Below, in pieces: positions 18,178 through 27,211 of a DNA stretch of 64,000 bases. Both the position numbers and the translations under genes were made by a program. Below the pieces are notes generated by a model. It was not told the origin of the DNA. It made no database searches and was given only the letters and a program-made list of their open reading frames with translations. The stretch spans positions 1,555,590 through 1,619,589 of the forward strand of contig NZ_SJPR01000001.1 of the NCBI RefSeq assembly GCF_007859955.1, written 5' to 3'. Positions within the stretch are counted from its first letter, which is position 1. Each line of letters opens with the position of its first letter. This stretch comes from Botrimarina colliarenosi. Lineage in GTDB: Bacteria > Planctomycetota > Planctomycetia > Pirellulales > Lacipirellulaceae.

Positions 18178-19017
18178 ATGACATCCTACCTTCACACCGC
18201 TTTGTCGCTCTCGCTGCTAGCGACTTGCTTCACGGCCAATGTCAGCGCGTCGGTCGTGATCGTGATCAACAACCCGGCTCCAGGGACATTCGAAACGGCG
18301 GAAGGTAAGTGGACCCTTGTCGAGGACCCGCCCCACGATGGACTCGGCGCAGTTGCAATAGCCGGTTCCACCGCCATGCTCGGTGCCGACGGCGCCGTCC
18401 CCAGCGCTGCCGACATTGGATACGCCAGCGTCAACGGGCAGGACGCCATGAGTTCAACCGGTGGCTTCTACTTCGATCCCAATTTTGACTTCTCTGTCGC
18501 AATTGATTTTGTCTTCTCCGCCAATTCATCGTTGGGAGCGGGGGGGATCGGCTTTGGGATCGGAGAAGATATCAATGGATCGAACTCGGCTGGCGTCGGT
18601 TTAGGATTCGTGAATGGCTCGCCCCTTCTGTTCGCGACCGCGGGACGTGTTGGCGATGTAAATCAGCCTCTTGAGTCGATCACAAGTGGATTCGGCATTG
18701 GCCGCCTGTTCGTCGAGTACGACAGCGCGTCGGGCGACGTGATCGTCGGCGTCAACGCCACGCAGGGGACACCCGCCCCGTCGGTTTTCAAGACAATTGC
18801 CGGCATTCAGGATCTGTGGGATGACGAGCCGCTGCTCGTGTCGTTCTTTCTGCGTAGCCAAGCAGCGAGCCCCTTTCCCTCGCTCACAAGCGGTTCTGTT
18901 CAGTCTGCCTTCAGCAACTTCGAAGTGCTGAACGGCACGCCAATTAGCGTCCCCGAGCCGAATGCGGCATTGCTGGCTGGCGCTGCCTTTATGTGTTGCC
19001 TAAGCCGTCGGCGGTAG
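18178..19017 (+). CDS. PEP-CTERM sorting domain protein
   Basis: 279 residues. A signal peptide (MTSYLHTALSLSLLATCFT) is followed by a glycine/serine-rich beta domain and a C-terminal PEP-CTERM tail: VPEPNAALLAGAAFMCC then SRRR. Such tails are recognised by exosortase for envelope sorting. The middle part (DFSVAIDFVFSANSSLGAGG) resembles a lectin-like or laminin-G-type sandwich, but this is only an impression. The last codons and stop lie in a palindrome. Confidence 0.82.
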   Translation: MTSYLHTALSLSLLATCFTANVSASVVIVINNPAPGTFETAEGKWTLVEDPPHDGLGAVAIAGSTAMLGADGAVPSAADIGYASVNGQDAMSSTGGFYFDPNFDFSVAIDFVFSANSSLGAGGIGFGIGEDINGSNSAGVGLGFVNGSPLLFATAGRVGDVNQPLESITSGFGIGRLFVEYDSASGDVIVGVNATQGTPAPSVFKTIAGIQDLWDDEPLLVSFFLRSQAASPFPSLTSGSVQSAFSNFEVLNGTPISVPEPNAALLAGAAFMCCLSRRR

Positions 19018-19065
19018 CCGACGGACGTGAGGCGATAAGCGTCCGCCGGCTGCAGCCGGCGGCTT
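19002..19065. repeat. K-type palindrome overlapping the PEP-CTERM stop codon
   Basis: The left arm (aagccgtcggcggtagccga...) pairs imperfectly over about 25 nt with the right arm (ending ctgcagccggcggctt). The centre is gtgaggcgataagc-like. It encodes the last residues of the upstream protein, including the arginine cluster. Confidence 0.75.
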
Positions 19066-19088
19066 GGGGGCCGCTTGGTGACGCGGCG

Positions 19089-20033
19089 TCACGCCCGCGG
19101 GTGGAACGCGGCGTGGACTTTCTTCAGCTTCGACGCATCGACGTGCGTGTAGAGCTGGGTCGTTGCAATGCTGGCGTGCCCCAGCAGTTCCTGCACGTGG
19201 CGGATGTCGGCGCCGCCCGCCAGCAGGTGCGTCGCGAAGCTGTGCCGCAGCGAGTGCGGGCTGATCTTCGCCGAGACGCCCGCCATCGCGGCCGACTTCT
19301 TGAGCAGTTCCCAGATCCGTTCGCGGCTCAGTCGGTCGCCCCGCGACGAGAGGAGCAGGTACTCCGACTCCGGATCGCGTCGCTTGGCCAGCTTGGGCCG
19401 CTCCTTCTCTAGATACGAGGCGAGCATCCTTTGGGCGCTGACGCCCATCGGGACCATCCGCTCTTTGTCCCCCTTGCCGTGGCAGAGGCAGTAACGCTCT
19501 TCGAGCCGGACGCTGCGGAGCCGCAGGTTCGAGACTTCCGACACCCGCGCGCCGGTCGCGTAGAGCAACTCGAGGATCGCCCGGTCGCGGCGCCAGAGCG
19601 GCTCGCCCACCACGGGAGCGGTGAGCAGCCGATCGACCTCCACGGGGCTGAGCACCTTGGGGACGCGGCGCCAGAGCTTTTGCGAGGCGACCAGCGCCGC
19701 TTGGTTGTCGTTGAGCGCCCCTTCCAGCAGCAGGTAGCGGAAGAACGACTTGAGCGACACCACGTGGCGGGCGACGCTCGTCGGCGCGAGGCCTTGGTCG
19801 CTGAGCCACGCCGGGTAGTCGGCCAGGTCGCTCGCCGTGAGGTTCGCCAGCCGCCGACCGGCGAGCCACTCGAAGAACCGCCGCAGGTCCCGCCGGTAGG
19901 CCGCGACGGTGTTGGCCGACATCTGCCGCTCGCTCGCTAGGTAGCGCTCGAACGCCTCGCGCCAGCGCGTGGCGTCGCTCGCCGCGGCGGCGCGTTTCGT
20001 CTTGACGAGTTTTTTGAGGTCCTTGCGCGGCAT
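19089..20033 (-). CDS. xerD: Site-specific tyrosine recombinase XerD-type
   Basis: 314 residues. The N-terminal SAM-like core-binding domain (FERYLASERQMSANTVAAYR) and the C-terminal catalytic domain carry the expected residues: R in ATGARVSEV, K in GKGDKER, HxxR in HSLRHSFATHLL, H in LLGHAS and Y in TTQLYTHVD. It would resolve chromosome dimers at dif. Xer-like rather than phage integrase on length and motif similarity; XerC versus XerD cannot be fully separated by eye. No dif site was identified. Confidence 0.88.
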   Translation of the reverse strand: MPRKDLKKLVKTKRAAAASDATRWREAFERYLASERQMSANTVAAYRRDLRRFFEWLAGRRLANLTASDLADYPAWLSDQGLAPTSVARHVVSLKSFFRYLLLEGALNDNQAALVASQKLWRRVPKVLSPVEVDRLLTAPVVGEPLWRRDRAILELLYATGARVSEVSNLRLRSVRLEERYCLCHGKGDKERMVPMGVSAQRMLASYLEKERPKLAKRRDPESEYLLLSSRGDRLSRERIWELLKKSAAMAGVSAKISPHSLRHSFATHLLAGGADIRHVQELLGHASIATTQLYTHVDASKLKKVHAAFHPRA

Positions 20034-20136
20034 GCAACGCCTGAAGGCGGAATGACAGAGGGGGCCTAACGACTGCTTTCGTCATTCTCACTCGATCGGG
20101 GCCAGCGGGGCGGGAAACGATTGGCTGACAGCGCCC

Positions 20137-20165
20137 TTTAGCCGCACGCCGCCGCCCCGTACGAT
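20137..20165 (+). promoter_or_regulatory. Candidate promoter for the acyltransferase gene
   Basis: TTTAGC (20137-20142) and TACGAT (20160-20165) separated by 17 bp, about 60 bp before the ATG at 20223, in the divergent gap with xerD. Confidence 0.35.
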
Positions 20166-20222
20166 GCTTTCCGCCATCTGGGTAAACTTTGCCGCCTTGC
20201 GACGCCGCCAACGCCGACCCCT

Positions 20223-21467
20223 ATGTTCGAGATCGTCCGCGAAGAGCCCTACGAGTTCGTCCCGCCGGTGGAGTCGCCGCTGTGGTGCTGGATCGTCCGG
20301 ACGTTCCGGCTGCGGGGCTACATGCGCGACGTCTACCGGGTCGAGACATTCGACTACCGCGGCTCTCAGCATTTGCAGGACTCGCTCGACCGGGGCGCCG
20401 GGATCCTCCTGGCGGCGAACCATTCGCGGCTCGCCGACCCGATGGCGATGGGCTTTCTCTCCGGCGACCTCGGGACCGAGCTCTACGCCATGGCGAGCTG
20501 GCACCTCTTCATGGAGGGCTGGTGGCAACGGTTCTTGATCCGCCGGATGGGCGCTTTCAGCGTCTATCGCGAAGGGGTCGACCGCCAAGCGGTCAACCAG
20601 GCGATCGACATCCTGGTGGAGAACAAGCGGCCCCTCTTGATCTTCCCCGAGGGCGCCGTGTCGCGGCATTGCGACATCCTCATGGAGTTCATGGACGGCC
20701 CCGGCTTCATCGCCCGGCAGGCGAGCAAGCGGCGCGAGAAGGCGGGCAAGGGGCCGGTCGTCATCCACCCGGTGGCGATCCGCTACTCCTTCGACGGCGA
20801 CGTCGACAAGGCGGTCGCGTCCGATCTCGAGGCGATGGAGAAGAGCTTCAGCTGGCAGCCCCAGACGCACCTGCCGACGCACCAGCGTCTCCGCAAGATC
20901 GGCGAGGCGCTGCTGACGCTTAAAGAAGTCGAGTACCTCGGCGCGGCGGTCGAGGGCGAACCCCACCAACGGGCCCTCGACCTGATCGCCACGACGCTCC
21001 GCCGGATCGAGCAGAAGTGGGGCGTGGCGAATGGCGACAAGGACCTCGGCTACCTAAACGTTGTGGCGCGGGTGAAGAAGATCCGCACCGTTGTGCTGCC
21101 CGACCTGATCGCGAAGAAAGTCCCTCCGGCCGAGCGTGAAGACCGCTGGCGCGACCTGGCGACTTGCTACTACCTGCAACAGATCGCCCACTACCCCCGC
21201 GGCTACATCACGGGGCAGAACGATCTGCCGGAGCGGGTGATCGAGACGGTCGAGCGGATGGTCGAAGACTACCAAGACCGGGCGAGCTACCACGGCCCGC
21301 TGCATTGTACGATCGAGGTGGGTGAGCCGATCGAGGTGAGCGCCGAACGCGACCGCTCGGCCGAGACCGACCCGGCGATGGCGCTCGCCGCGGAGCGGAT
21401 CCAGGCGATGCTCGACGGCCTCGCCGCCGAACGCCGGACGAAGCTGTTTGGTGAGAAGAAGAATTAG
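20223..21467 (+). CDS. 1-acylglycerol-3-phosphate acyltransferase (PlsC-like) family protein
   Basis: 414 residues. The acyltransferase motif I is NHSRLADP (H-x4-D) near residue 63 and the motif FPEGAVSRHCD corresponds to the substrate-binding block. The C-terminal half is an extra helical region of about 200 residues that typical PlsC lacks (for example YLQQIAHYPRGYITGQNDLP). It would acylate a phospholipid precursor; the extension suggests a planctomycete-specific subgroup. Confidence 0.82.
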   Translation: MFEIVREEPYEFVPPVESPLWCWIVRTFRLRGYMRDVYRVETFDYRGSQHLQDSLDRGAGILLAANHSRLADPMAMGFLSGDLGTELYAMASWHLFMEGWWQRFLIRRMGAFSVYREGVDRQAVNQAIDILVENKRPLLIFPEGAVSRHCDILMEFMDGPGFIARQASKRREKAGKGPVVIHPVAIRYSFDGDVDKAVASDLEAMEKSFSWQPQTHLPTHQRLRKIGEALLTLKEVEYLGAAVEGEPHQRALDLIATTLRRIEQKWGVANGDKDLGYLNVVARVKKIRTVVLPDLIAKKVPPAEREDRWRDLATCYYLQQIAHYPRGYITGQNDLPERVIETVERMVEDYQDRASYHGPLHCTIEVGEPIEVSAERDRSAETDPAMALAAERIQAMLDGLAAERRTKLFGEKKN

Positions 21468-21521
21468 CCGCCGATGGAGTGAGTTGATTGCCGACGCCCC
21501 GGCAGCGATGCTACCTCTCAA

Positions 21522-21611
21522 CTGTAGGAGGCGTCTCCCGACGCCGATGACGCGCACCAGGCCGTATTCGGCCAAGAGACCGTTATCGGCGTCGGGAGAC
21601 GCCTCCCACAG
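21522..21611. repeat. H-type palindrome
   Basis: Complementary 27-nt arms (ctgtaggaggcgtctcccga... and its complement, two mismatches) enclose a 36-nt centre. Lies between the acyltransferase and the exoribonuclease genes, followed by a short atccgtgtcatccgtgg-type stretch that resembles tcatccgtgg repeats seen in other genomes. Confidence 0.85.
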
Positions 21612-21710
21612 GGGGGTAGTTTGCCCCGGATCAATCCGTGTGCATCCGTGTCATCCGTGGTTCCAACCCGAAGTGGTGAAGTAGTGGCGGCTGAGCCGGC
21701 GATTGTGGTA

Positions 21711-22700
21711 ATGGCGGAGATGGCCAGCGGCGAGGAGGGGGATTTTTTCGCCCTCTTGGCCGACAAGCAGACGCTGCTTACCAAAGAAGGTAAGCCGTAC
21801 TACCGAGTGACGTTCCGCGACGCGGGCCGCGACTGCAGCTTCCCGATCTGGGGCGACGCCCCGCTGGCCGACGCGTGCCGCGACGATTGGAAGGTCGGCG
21901 ACTTCTACAAGTTACGGGCGCTGTACCGCGAAACCAATTACGGCCCACAGCTCGACATCCGCAAGATCCGCCCCGTCGAGGAGTCGGACACGGCCGACGG
22001 GTTCAGCCCGCAGATGTGCCAGCCGGCGTCGCGGTTCAATCCCGAGGAGATGTTCGACGACCTCATCGCGCTCGCCGAGGAGGGGATCGAAGAAGGCCCG
22101 CTGCAGACGCTGGTCGTCGGCCTGATGACCGAGCACCGCGACACGCTGCTCTCCTGGCCCGCGGCGAAACGGAACCACCACGCCTTCGCCGGTGGCTACC
22201 TCGAGCACGTCCGCAACGTCGCCCGACACGCCTACTACTTGGCGCAGCGGTACGCCGAACTGTATCCCGACATGTCGCCGCCGCTCCGCGTCGATGTGGC
22301 GGTCGCCGGGGGCATCCTGCACGACATCGGCAAGCTGCGCGAACTCTACGCCACGGCGATGGGCGCTGACTACACGGCGTCGGGCAGCCTGATCGGCCAC
22401 ATCTTGCAGGGGCGTGATATGGTCCGCGAAGCGGCCGCCGCCCAGGCGATCGCGGGCGAGCCGCTCGACGAAGAGACGCTCTTGCGGCTCGAGCACGTCA
22501 TCGTCAGCCACCAGCGTCTGCCCGAATGGGGAAGCCCCAAGCCGCCGATGACGCCCGAGGCACTCATCGTGCACTTCGCCGACGACTGCGACGCGAAGTA
22601 CCAGATGATGCTGACGATCCTCGACGACGACACCGCAGCGGGCCCGCTCACAGGGCGGCGCAACGTGCTGGGACAGGCGGTGTATCGCGGTGGGGAGTAG
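21711..22700 (+). CDS. 3'-5' exoribonuclease YhaM-type (OB fold + HD domain)
   Basis: 329 residues. The N-terminal OB part has FRDAGRDCSFPIWGDAPL; the HD phosphohydrolase domain has HHAFAGGYLEHV, GGILHDIGK and LEHVIVSHQ, giving the metal ligands. YhaM-type proteins degrade RNA from the 3' end. ATG 21711 is chosen; a GTG at 21684 gives a slightly longer form. Confidence 0.85.
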   Translation: MAEMASGEEGDFFALLADKQTLLTKEGKPYYRVTFRDAGRDCSFPIWGDAPLADACRDDWKVGDFYKLRALYRETNYGPQLDIRKIRPVEESDTADGFSPQMCQPASRFNPEEMFDDLIALAEEGIEEGPLQTLVVGLMTEHRDTLLSWPAAKRNHHAFAGGYLEHVRNVARHAYYLAQRYAELYPDMSPPLRVDVAVAGGILHDIGKLRELYATAMGADYTASGSLIGHILQGRDMVREAAAAQAIAGEPLDEETLLRLEHVIVSHQRLPEWGSPKPPMTPEALIVHFADDCDAKYQMMLTILDDDTAAGPLTGRRNVLGQAVYRGGE

Positions 22701-22818
22701 GGAACCGCCGATGGATGAGACTTAGACGGTCGCCCACGAATCACACGAATCGATTCGAATAAGAGCAAGATTTGACGGCAGGCATCGAAACCTCCGATAT
22801 CCAGATTGGAGCGATACG

Positions 22819-22983
22819 ATGGCGGAATTTATGGAAGCTTGCTTCGAGCTTTGCCTCTACATTCTCACCGATGAGAAGCCAAGTCGTGCGATGCGGATCA
22901 CCCGCGCGGTGATCATCTGGCTCGTTCTGTTCCTTATCCTGTCAGCTCTGGTCGTCTTCGGCCTTAACTACTTCTTTGGCTAA
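22819..22983 (+). CDS. 54-residue single-pass membrane protein
   Basis: Reads MAEFMEACFELCLYILTDEK, a short basic linker (PSRAMRITR), then a strong membrane helix (AVIIWLVLFLILSALVVFGL) and NYFFG. The amphipathic N-terminus, positive-inside linker and continuous hydrophobic helix suggest a real small protein. The gap before it (22701-22818) holds only a tccgatatccagattgga hairpin and an acgaatcacacgaatc motif. No family recognised. Confidence 0.55.
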   Translation: MAEFMEACFELCLYILTDEKPSRAMRITRAVIIWLVLFLILSALVVFGLNYFFG

Positions 22984-23039
22984 GTGCGATCGCTTCCTGG
23001 CAGTTGGCATCGGCGTTTATCCGCGTCCATCGGCGGTTC

Positions 23040-23801
23040 CTAACTGAACTCCAACCGCACCACGTCTTGCTCCGGGTCGATCATCGACTGGTCTTCGCAG
23101 ATCGTCACCTGTGACTCGTCGGGCAGGCCGATTACTTCGGTGTCCTTGAGCGTTGCGTCGCGCTCCAGAACGTAGTGGGCGATGTTGTAAGCGGCGCCGA
23201 CCAGTTTTTGCGGGTCGCCATGGTAGTGGGGGACCTCCATCTCGAGTCGGCCGAGGGCGGCGAGGCCGGTGGTGAAGAGGCCGTAGCCTTCGTCCGCTTC
23301 GAGCTCGTAAACGCGGAAGTCGATCCAGAGGTTGAGCGGCAGGTCGCTCGCCGACGATTGGGCCGCCAAACTGGCGAACGCAGTCGGCTCGTGGACCGCG
23401 CCGCTGCCCCCCCAGACGATCCCGAGCGACGGGGCGTTCTTCGTGACCGCGACCGTCAGCCGCGTTAGGCGGAAGCTGACGTCGATGGCCCGCTTGGTGT
23501 CGTCCAGCAGCGTGACGAACAGGTGGGCGACGTGCGGCCGGAGGGCGGCCTCGGCCTCGGGCCAGTACCACGCCGTGGCGCAGGGGCCCTTGAGCCGCTC
23601 CCAGGGGATGGGCTTATCGACAAGCGTCACGTTGGCCGTGGCGCCATCGTCCCAGGCGAGCGTGAACGCCCCCGCGGTGCGGCTAGCGACCCGTGGGGCG
23701 GGGCTGTCGGGAGCAAGGCGGCCGATTTCAGCGGCGACGGCTTCGGCGTCGGCGAGCGTCTGGTCGGACAGCGCAACGAGGGCAATCGAGGTGGCAGGCA
23801 T
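23040..23801 (-). CDS. DUF4261-type protein
   Basis: 253 residues. The composition and conserved pieces (FTLAWDDGATANVTLVDKPI; AHLFVTLLDDTKRAIDVSFR; NLWIDFRVYELEADEGYGLF; YNIAHYVLERDATLKDTEVI) match what I know of the DUF4261 family, soluble proteins of unknown function. No signal peptide. It is isolated on the minus strand and separated from flhB by a G-type palindrome. Confidence 0.7.
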   Translation of the reverse strand: MPATSIALVALSDQTLADAEAVAAEIGRLAPDSPAPRVASRTAGAFTLAWDDGATANVTLVDKPIPWERLKGPCATAWYWPEAEAALRPHVAHLFVTLLDDTKRAIDVSFRLTRLTVAVTKNAPSLGIVWGGSGAVHEPTAFASLAAQSSASDLPLNLWIDFRVYELEADEGYGLFTTGLAALGRLEMEVPHYHGDPQKLVGAAYNIAHYVLERDATLKDTEVIGLPDESQVTICEDQSMIDPEQDVVRLEFS

Positions 23802-23840
23802 GCGGACGAGTATATCGTCAGCGCCGCCGACGATCGACCG

Positions 23841-23916
23841 GCGAGCCGGGCGGCGTCAGCCCCCGGAGGGCAGCTGGTACCCGCCTCACTCCGGGGGCTG
23901 ACGCCTCCCGGCTCGC
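23841..23916. repeat. G-type palindrome with GGTACCCGC core
   Basis: 27-nt arms (gcgagccgggcggcgtcagc...) complementary with one or two mismatches; the centre contains cagctggtacccgcctcac. Sits 12 bp beyond the flhB stop codon. Confidence 0.9.
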
Positions 23917-23927
23917 CTACAACTGCC

Positions 23928-25013
23928 CTAAGCGGCGCGGGGCGCCCTTGGCGGCTTCTTACCCTTGAGCTGATAGACGTACGCCAGGACCTCGGCGACG
24001 GCCGCGTAGCTGTCGGCCGTCACCGGGTGGTTGATCTCGACCTCTTTGTAGAGCAGCTGGGCGAGCGGTTTGCGCTCGACGATCGGCACGTTGTTCTCGA
24101 GGGCGAGCCGCCGGATGCGTTGGGCCAAGACGCCGGCGCCCTTCGCGACGACGATCGGCGCCTTCATCGTCTCCGAGTCGTACTGCAAGGCGACGGCGAG
24201 TTCGGTTGGGTTCGTGACAACGACGTCGGCTTTCGGCACGGCGCCGGAGATCCGGGCCTGGGCCATCTGCCGTTGCACTTGCCGGCGGCGGGCGGCGATC
24301 TCCGGATCGCCCTGCAGGTTCTTCATCTCCTCCTTCATCTCTTGGGCGGTCATCTTGAGGTCCTGCTCGTGCTTCCAGAGCTGGAAGAACAGGTCGGCCA
24401 GCGCCAAGATTAGCAGCGCTATACCCGCGGCGAAGACCGTGGCGAACGCCGTGTCGACGATCAGACCCGCCAGGTGGGGAGCGCCCATGCGGGCCGCCTC
24501 GAGCACCTCGGTGACCCGGCCCGAGAGGACCATCGCGGTCGAGGCGGCGACGACCGCCACCTTGAACAGCCCGAAGCCGAGCTTCGCGACGCCCTGTGTC
24601 GAGAAGAGCCGCCCAAACCCTTTCAGCGGGCTGATGCGGCTAATGTCCGGGGCGAGTCTTTCCGGGACGAACAGGAAGCCGACTTGGCCGATGCTCGTGA
24701 TCACTCCGGCAACGAGCAGCAGACCGATCACCGGCGCCAGCGCTAGCGCGGCTTCGGAGATGAGTCCGATCAGCATGACGCTGGCGTTGGCGGGATCGGC
24801 CACGAGGTCGAACGGCTCGGTCAGCATCCGCCGCATGACGCGCTGCATCACGTCGGCGATGTTCTGGCGGAAGAGCCATAGGAGGCCCGTCCCAACGAGC
24901 AACAGCACGGCCGAGCCGAGGTCTTGGCTGTACGGGACTTGCCCCTTCTCGCGCGCCTGCTGGCGGCGGTGCGGGGTTGCGTCGAACGACTTTTCGCCAG
25001 ATTGCTCCGCCAC
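23928..25013 (-). CDS. flhB: Flagellar export gate protein FlhB
   Basis: 361 residues: a short N-terminal tail (EKSFDATPHRRQQAREKGQV), four membrane helices between about 33 and 210, and a cytoplasmic domain. The autocleavage site reads NPTE at residues 268-271 (VTNPTELAVALQYD) instead of the usual NPTH; the cleaved N-P bond is kept. FlhB switches export specificity from hook to filament together with FliK. Last gene of the large flagellar block. Confidence 0.95.
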   Translation of the reverse strand: MAEQSGEKSFDATPHRRQQAREKGQVPYSQDLGSAVLLLVGTGLLWLFRQNIADVMQRVMRRMLTEPFDLVADPANASVMLIGLISEAALALAPVIGLLLVAGVITSIGQVGFLFVPERLAPDISRISPLKGFGRLFSTQGVAKLGFGLFKVAVVAASTAMVLSGRVTEVLEAARMGAPHLAGLIVDTAFATVFAAGIALLILALADLFFQLWKHEQDLKMTAQEMKEEMKNLQGDPEIAARRRQVQRQMAQARISGAVPKADVVVTNPTELAVALQYDSETMKAPIVVAKGAGVLAQRIRRLALENNVPIVERKPLAQLLYKEVEINHPVTADSYAAVAEVLAYVYQLKGKKPPRAPRAA

Positions 25014-25016
25014 GGG

Positions 25017-25805
25017 TTACGGCGCTCCCACCGAGTCGGCGAGCGACGTGATGGCCGACGTCAGCGGGCCTTGGTAGGCGTACGCGACGGCGCCCATCGA
25101 CGCCATCATCACGCCGAGCGTCAGCATCGCGTTGATGCCAAAGCCGACGACCATCGTGTTGATCTGCGGCAGCGTGCGGCTGATGAGGCCAAGCACGAGC
25201 GTCGCCAGGAAGAGCGCCAGCAGCAGCGGCGCCGACGTGCGGACGCCGAGTTCGAAGCCGACGCCTAGCAGGCCGATAAACCCCATCGCGATGTCGTCGA
25301 TCTCGAAGCCGCTGCCCGGCGGGGCGAGGCGTAACGTCTCGAGGAGCCCGTCGATCAGCTGGTTCAGCCCGCCTGCGGCGACGAAGACAGCCGAGACGAC
25401 GAGGTAGTAAATCTGCCCAAAGACGCTGGCGGTGTCGCCGAAGACGGGGTCGGCGCCCTCGGCAAGGGCCATGCCGCTCATCTGCCCGACAATCTGACCC
25501 GTGAGTTGAACGCCCGAGAGGACGACCATCAACCCAAGCCCGAGCGCTAGACCAACGACGACTTCTTTACCGGCCAACGCGCCGAGCTCGATGAAGGTGG
25601 TCGCTGTCGGCAGCGGCGTCGTCATCGTCTCGAGGGTCATGGGGGTCACGAGGCCCGCCATCGCGACCGCCATCAACACTTTGAGCCGTAGCGGCATCGA
25701 CTTGTCGCTCAGCACCGGCGCCGTCGCCACCACCGCTCCGACCCGCGCGAGGATCAGAGCGAACGTGACGCCCAGTTCCGTCAGTTGCGTTTCGAGGCCG
25801 GACAT
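25017..25805 (-). CDS. fliR: Flagellar export gate protein FliR
   Basis: 262 residues, hydrophobic, six predicted membrane segments (for example VGLALGLGLMVVLSGVQLTG). It forms the export gate core with FliP and FliQ. ATG 25805 (MSGLETQLTE) is chosen; the in-frame upstream stretch overlaps the start of fliQ spacing and looks non-coding. flhB begins 3 bp downstream. Confidence 0.95.
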   Translation of the reverse strand: MSGLETQLTELGVTFALILARVGAVVATAPVLSDKSMPLRLKVLMAVAMAGLVTPMTLETMTTPLPTATTFIELGALAGKEVVVGLALGLGLMVVLSGVQLTGQIVGQMSGMALAEGADPVFGDTASVFGQIYYLVVSAVFVAAGGLNQLIDGLLETLRLAPPGSGFEIDDIAMGFIGLLGVGFELGVRTSAPLLLALFLATLVLGLISRTLPQINTMVVGFGINAMLTLGVMMASMGAVAYAYQGPLTSAITSLADSVGAP

Positions 25806-25834
25806 CCCTAAATAACTCCTGCGCGTCAGTGAAG

Positions 25835-26101
25835 CTACAGCGTGGACGGGATCTCTCGGAAGAGATTCTCCGAATAGTCCATCAACTGGGCGAGGATCCA
25901 AGGGAGCGTGATCGCCAGGGCGAGGCCCATCGCGACGAGCTTCGGCACGAACGCGACCGTCTGCTCCTGGATTTGCGTCAACGCCTGCAGCAGACCGATC
26001 ACCAAGCCAACCACGACGCCCGCGATCAGCACCGGCGCCGCAATCACCGACGTCATAAACAACGCGTCGCGACTGATGTCGATAGCGAGTTGAGGGTCCA
26101 T
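25835..26101 (-). CDS. fliQ: Flagellar export gate protein FliQ
   Basis: 88 residues, two membrane helices. The pattern ALFMTSVIAAPVLIAGVVVG and LQALTQIQEQTVAFVPK is characteristic of FliQ. Located between fliP and fliR as in most bacteria. A 129-bp gap separates it from fliP; no gene is seen there. Confidence 0.96.
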   Translation of the reverse strand: MDPQLAIDISRDALFMTSVIAAPVLIAGVVVGLVIGLLQALTQIQEQTVAFVPKLVAMGLALAITLPWILAQLMDYSENLFREIPSTL

Positions 26102-26230
26102 GGAAAGCGGCTTACCGATTGCAGATGACTAAAGACATAGCAGACAAAAGTGACATCGAGCCGCGCACGAAGTAAGCGGAGGGGCGTCGATCGGAGAAAG
26201 CGAACCACCCGTTCATACGAAGGGACACCG

Positions 26231-27211
26231 CTAGGCAATACTCTCCATCAGCATCCCGATCACAAGCGTCCACCCGTCGAGCAACACGAACAAGAGGAGC
26301 TTAAACGGCAACGAGATCAACACGGGCGGCAGCATCAGCATGCCCATCGAGATCGTCACGCTCGCCACGACAATGTCGAGGATCACGAAGGGGAGGTAGA
26401 CCTGGAAGCCGATGAGGAACGCCGTCTTGAGCTCACTGAGCATGTAGGCCGGCAGCATCGCGGCGAGGGGGACGTACTCTTCGTCCTCCTGCGGATCGTA
26501 GAGGGCGTAGTTCGCTCGTAGTTCGCCCGTCTCCTCGTCGTACGATTCGGGGAGGCGGCGGAGGAACAGCAGCACGCTCGCCTGATTTTTTGTGCGGTGG
26601 ACTTGTTTGCCCATAAAGTCACGCAGTGGCGCCGAGGCGTTGTCGAACGCCTGGTCCATGGTGAGCCGGCCTTCGGTGTAGGGCTTGACGCCGTTCTGGT
26701 AGCTCTCGGTCCAGACGGGCGTCATCACCAACAGCGTCACGAAGAGCGTGATCGAGGTGAGCACTTGGCTCGGGGGCGCCTGCTGGGTGCCGAGGGCCTG
26801 ACGTAGAAGTCCAAGCACCACGATCACCCGTACAAAGCAGGTCGTCATCAGCAGCACCGCCGGGGCGAGGCTGATGACGGTCATGAGCAGCATCACCTGC
26901 AACGTCGAGCTGAGGCGCTCGGGCCGCGTCCAGTCCTCGGGGCTGCCGATGCCGAGCAAGCCGTCGGCGACGTCGTTGCCGGACGTGGACTTTTCCTCGG
27001 CGATTTCAGCGGCGTCGATGATCGTGACGCCAGGCGAGACCCCTACCGACGAAGCCGACCCAATCGACGATGACATCGCGGGCGCCGACAACGGCGTCGC
27101 TGAAGCGATGGCTTCGAACTCATTCTGGGCTGACGCCGAACCGGCGAGCAACAGCACGGCGAGGACCGGTGTCGCCAGCTTCTTGAGTGGGCTTTGCATT
27201 AGGTCAACCAT
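26231..27211 (-). CDS. fliP: Flagellar export gate protein FliP
   Basis: 326 residues. Signal peptide (MQSPLKKLATPVLAVLLLAG), a variable stretch, then the FliP core: LLMTTCFVRVIVVLGLLRQA, GTQQAPPSQVLTSITLFVT and MGMLMLPPVLISLPFKLLLF. The start ATG at 27211 has a GGGAGGT ribosome binding site 7 nt before it and overlaps the end of fliO by 8 bp, pointing to coupled translation. Confidence 0.95.
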   Translation of the reverse strand: MVDLMQSPLKKLATPVLAVLLLAGSASAQNEFEAIASATPLSAPAMSSSIGSASSVGVSPGVTIIDAAEIAEEKSTSGNDVADGLLGIGSPEDWTRPERLSSTLQVMLLMTVISLAPAVLLMTTCFVRVIVVLGLLRQALGTQQAPPSQVLTSITLFVTLLVMTPVWTESYQNGVKPYTEGRLTMDQAFDNASAPLRDFMGKQVHRTKNQASVLLFLRRLPESYDEETGELRANYALYDPQEDEEYVPLAAMLPAYMLSELKTAFLIGFQVYLPFVILDIVVASVTISMGMLMLPPVLISLPFKLLLFVLLDGWTLVIGMLMESIA

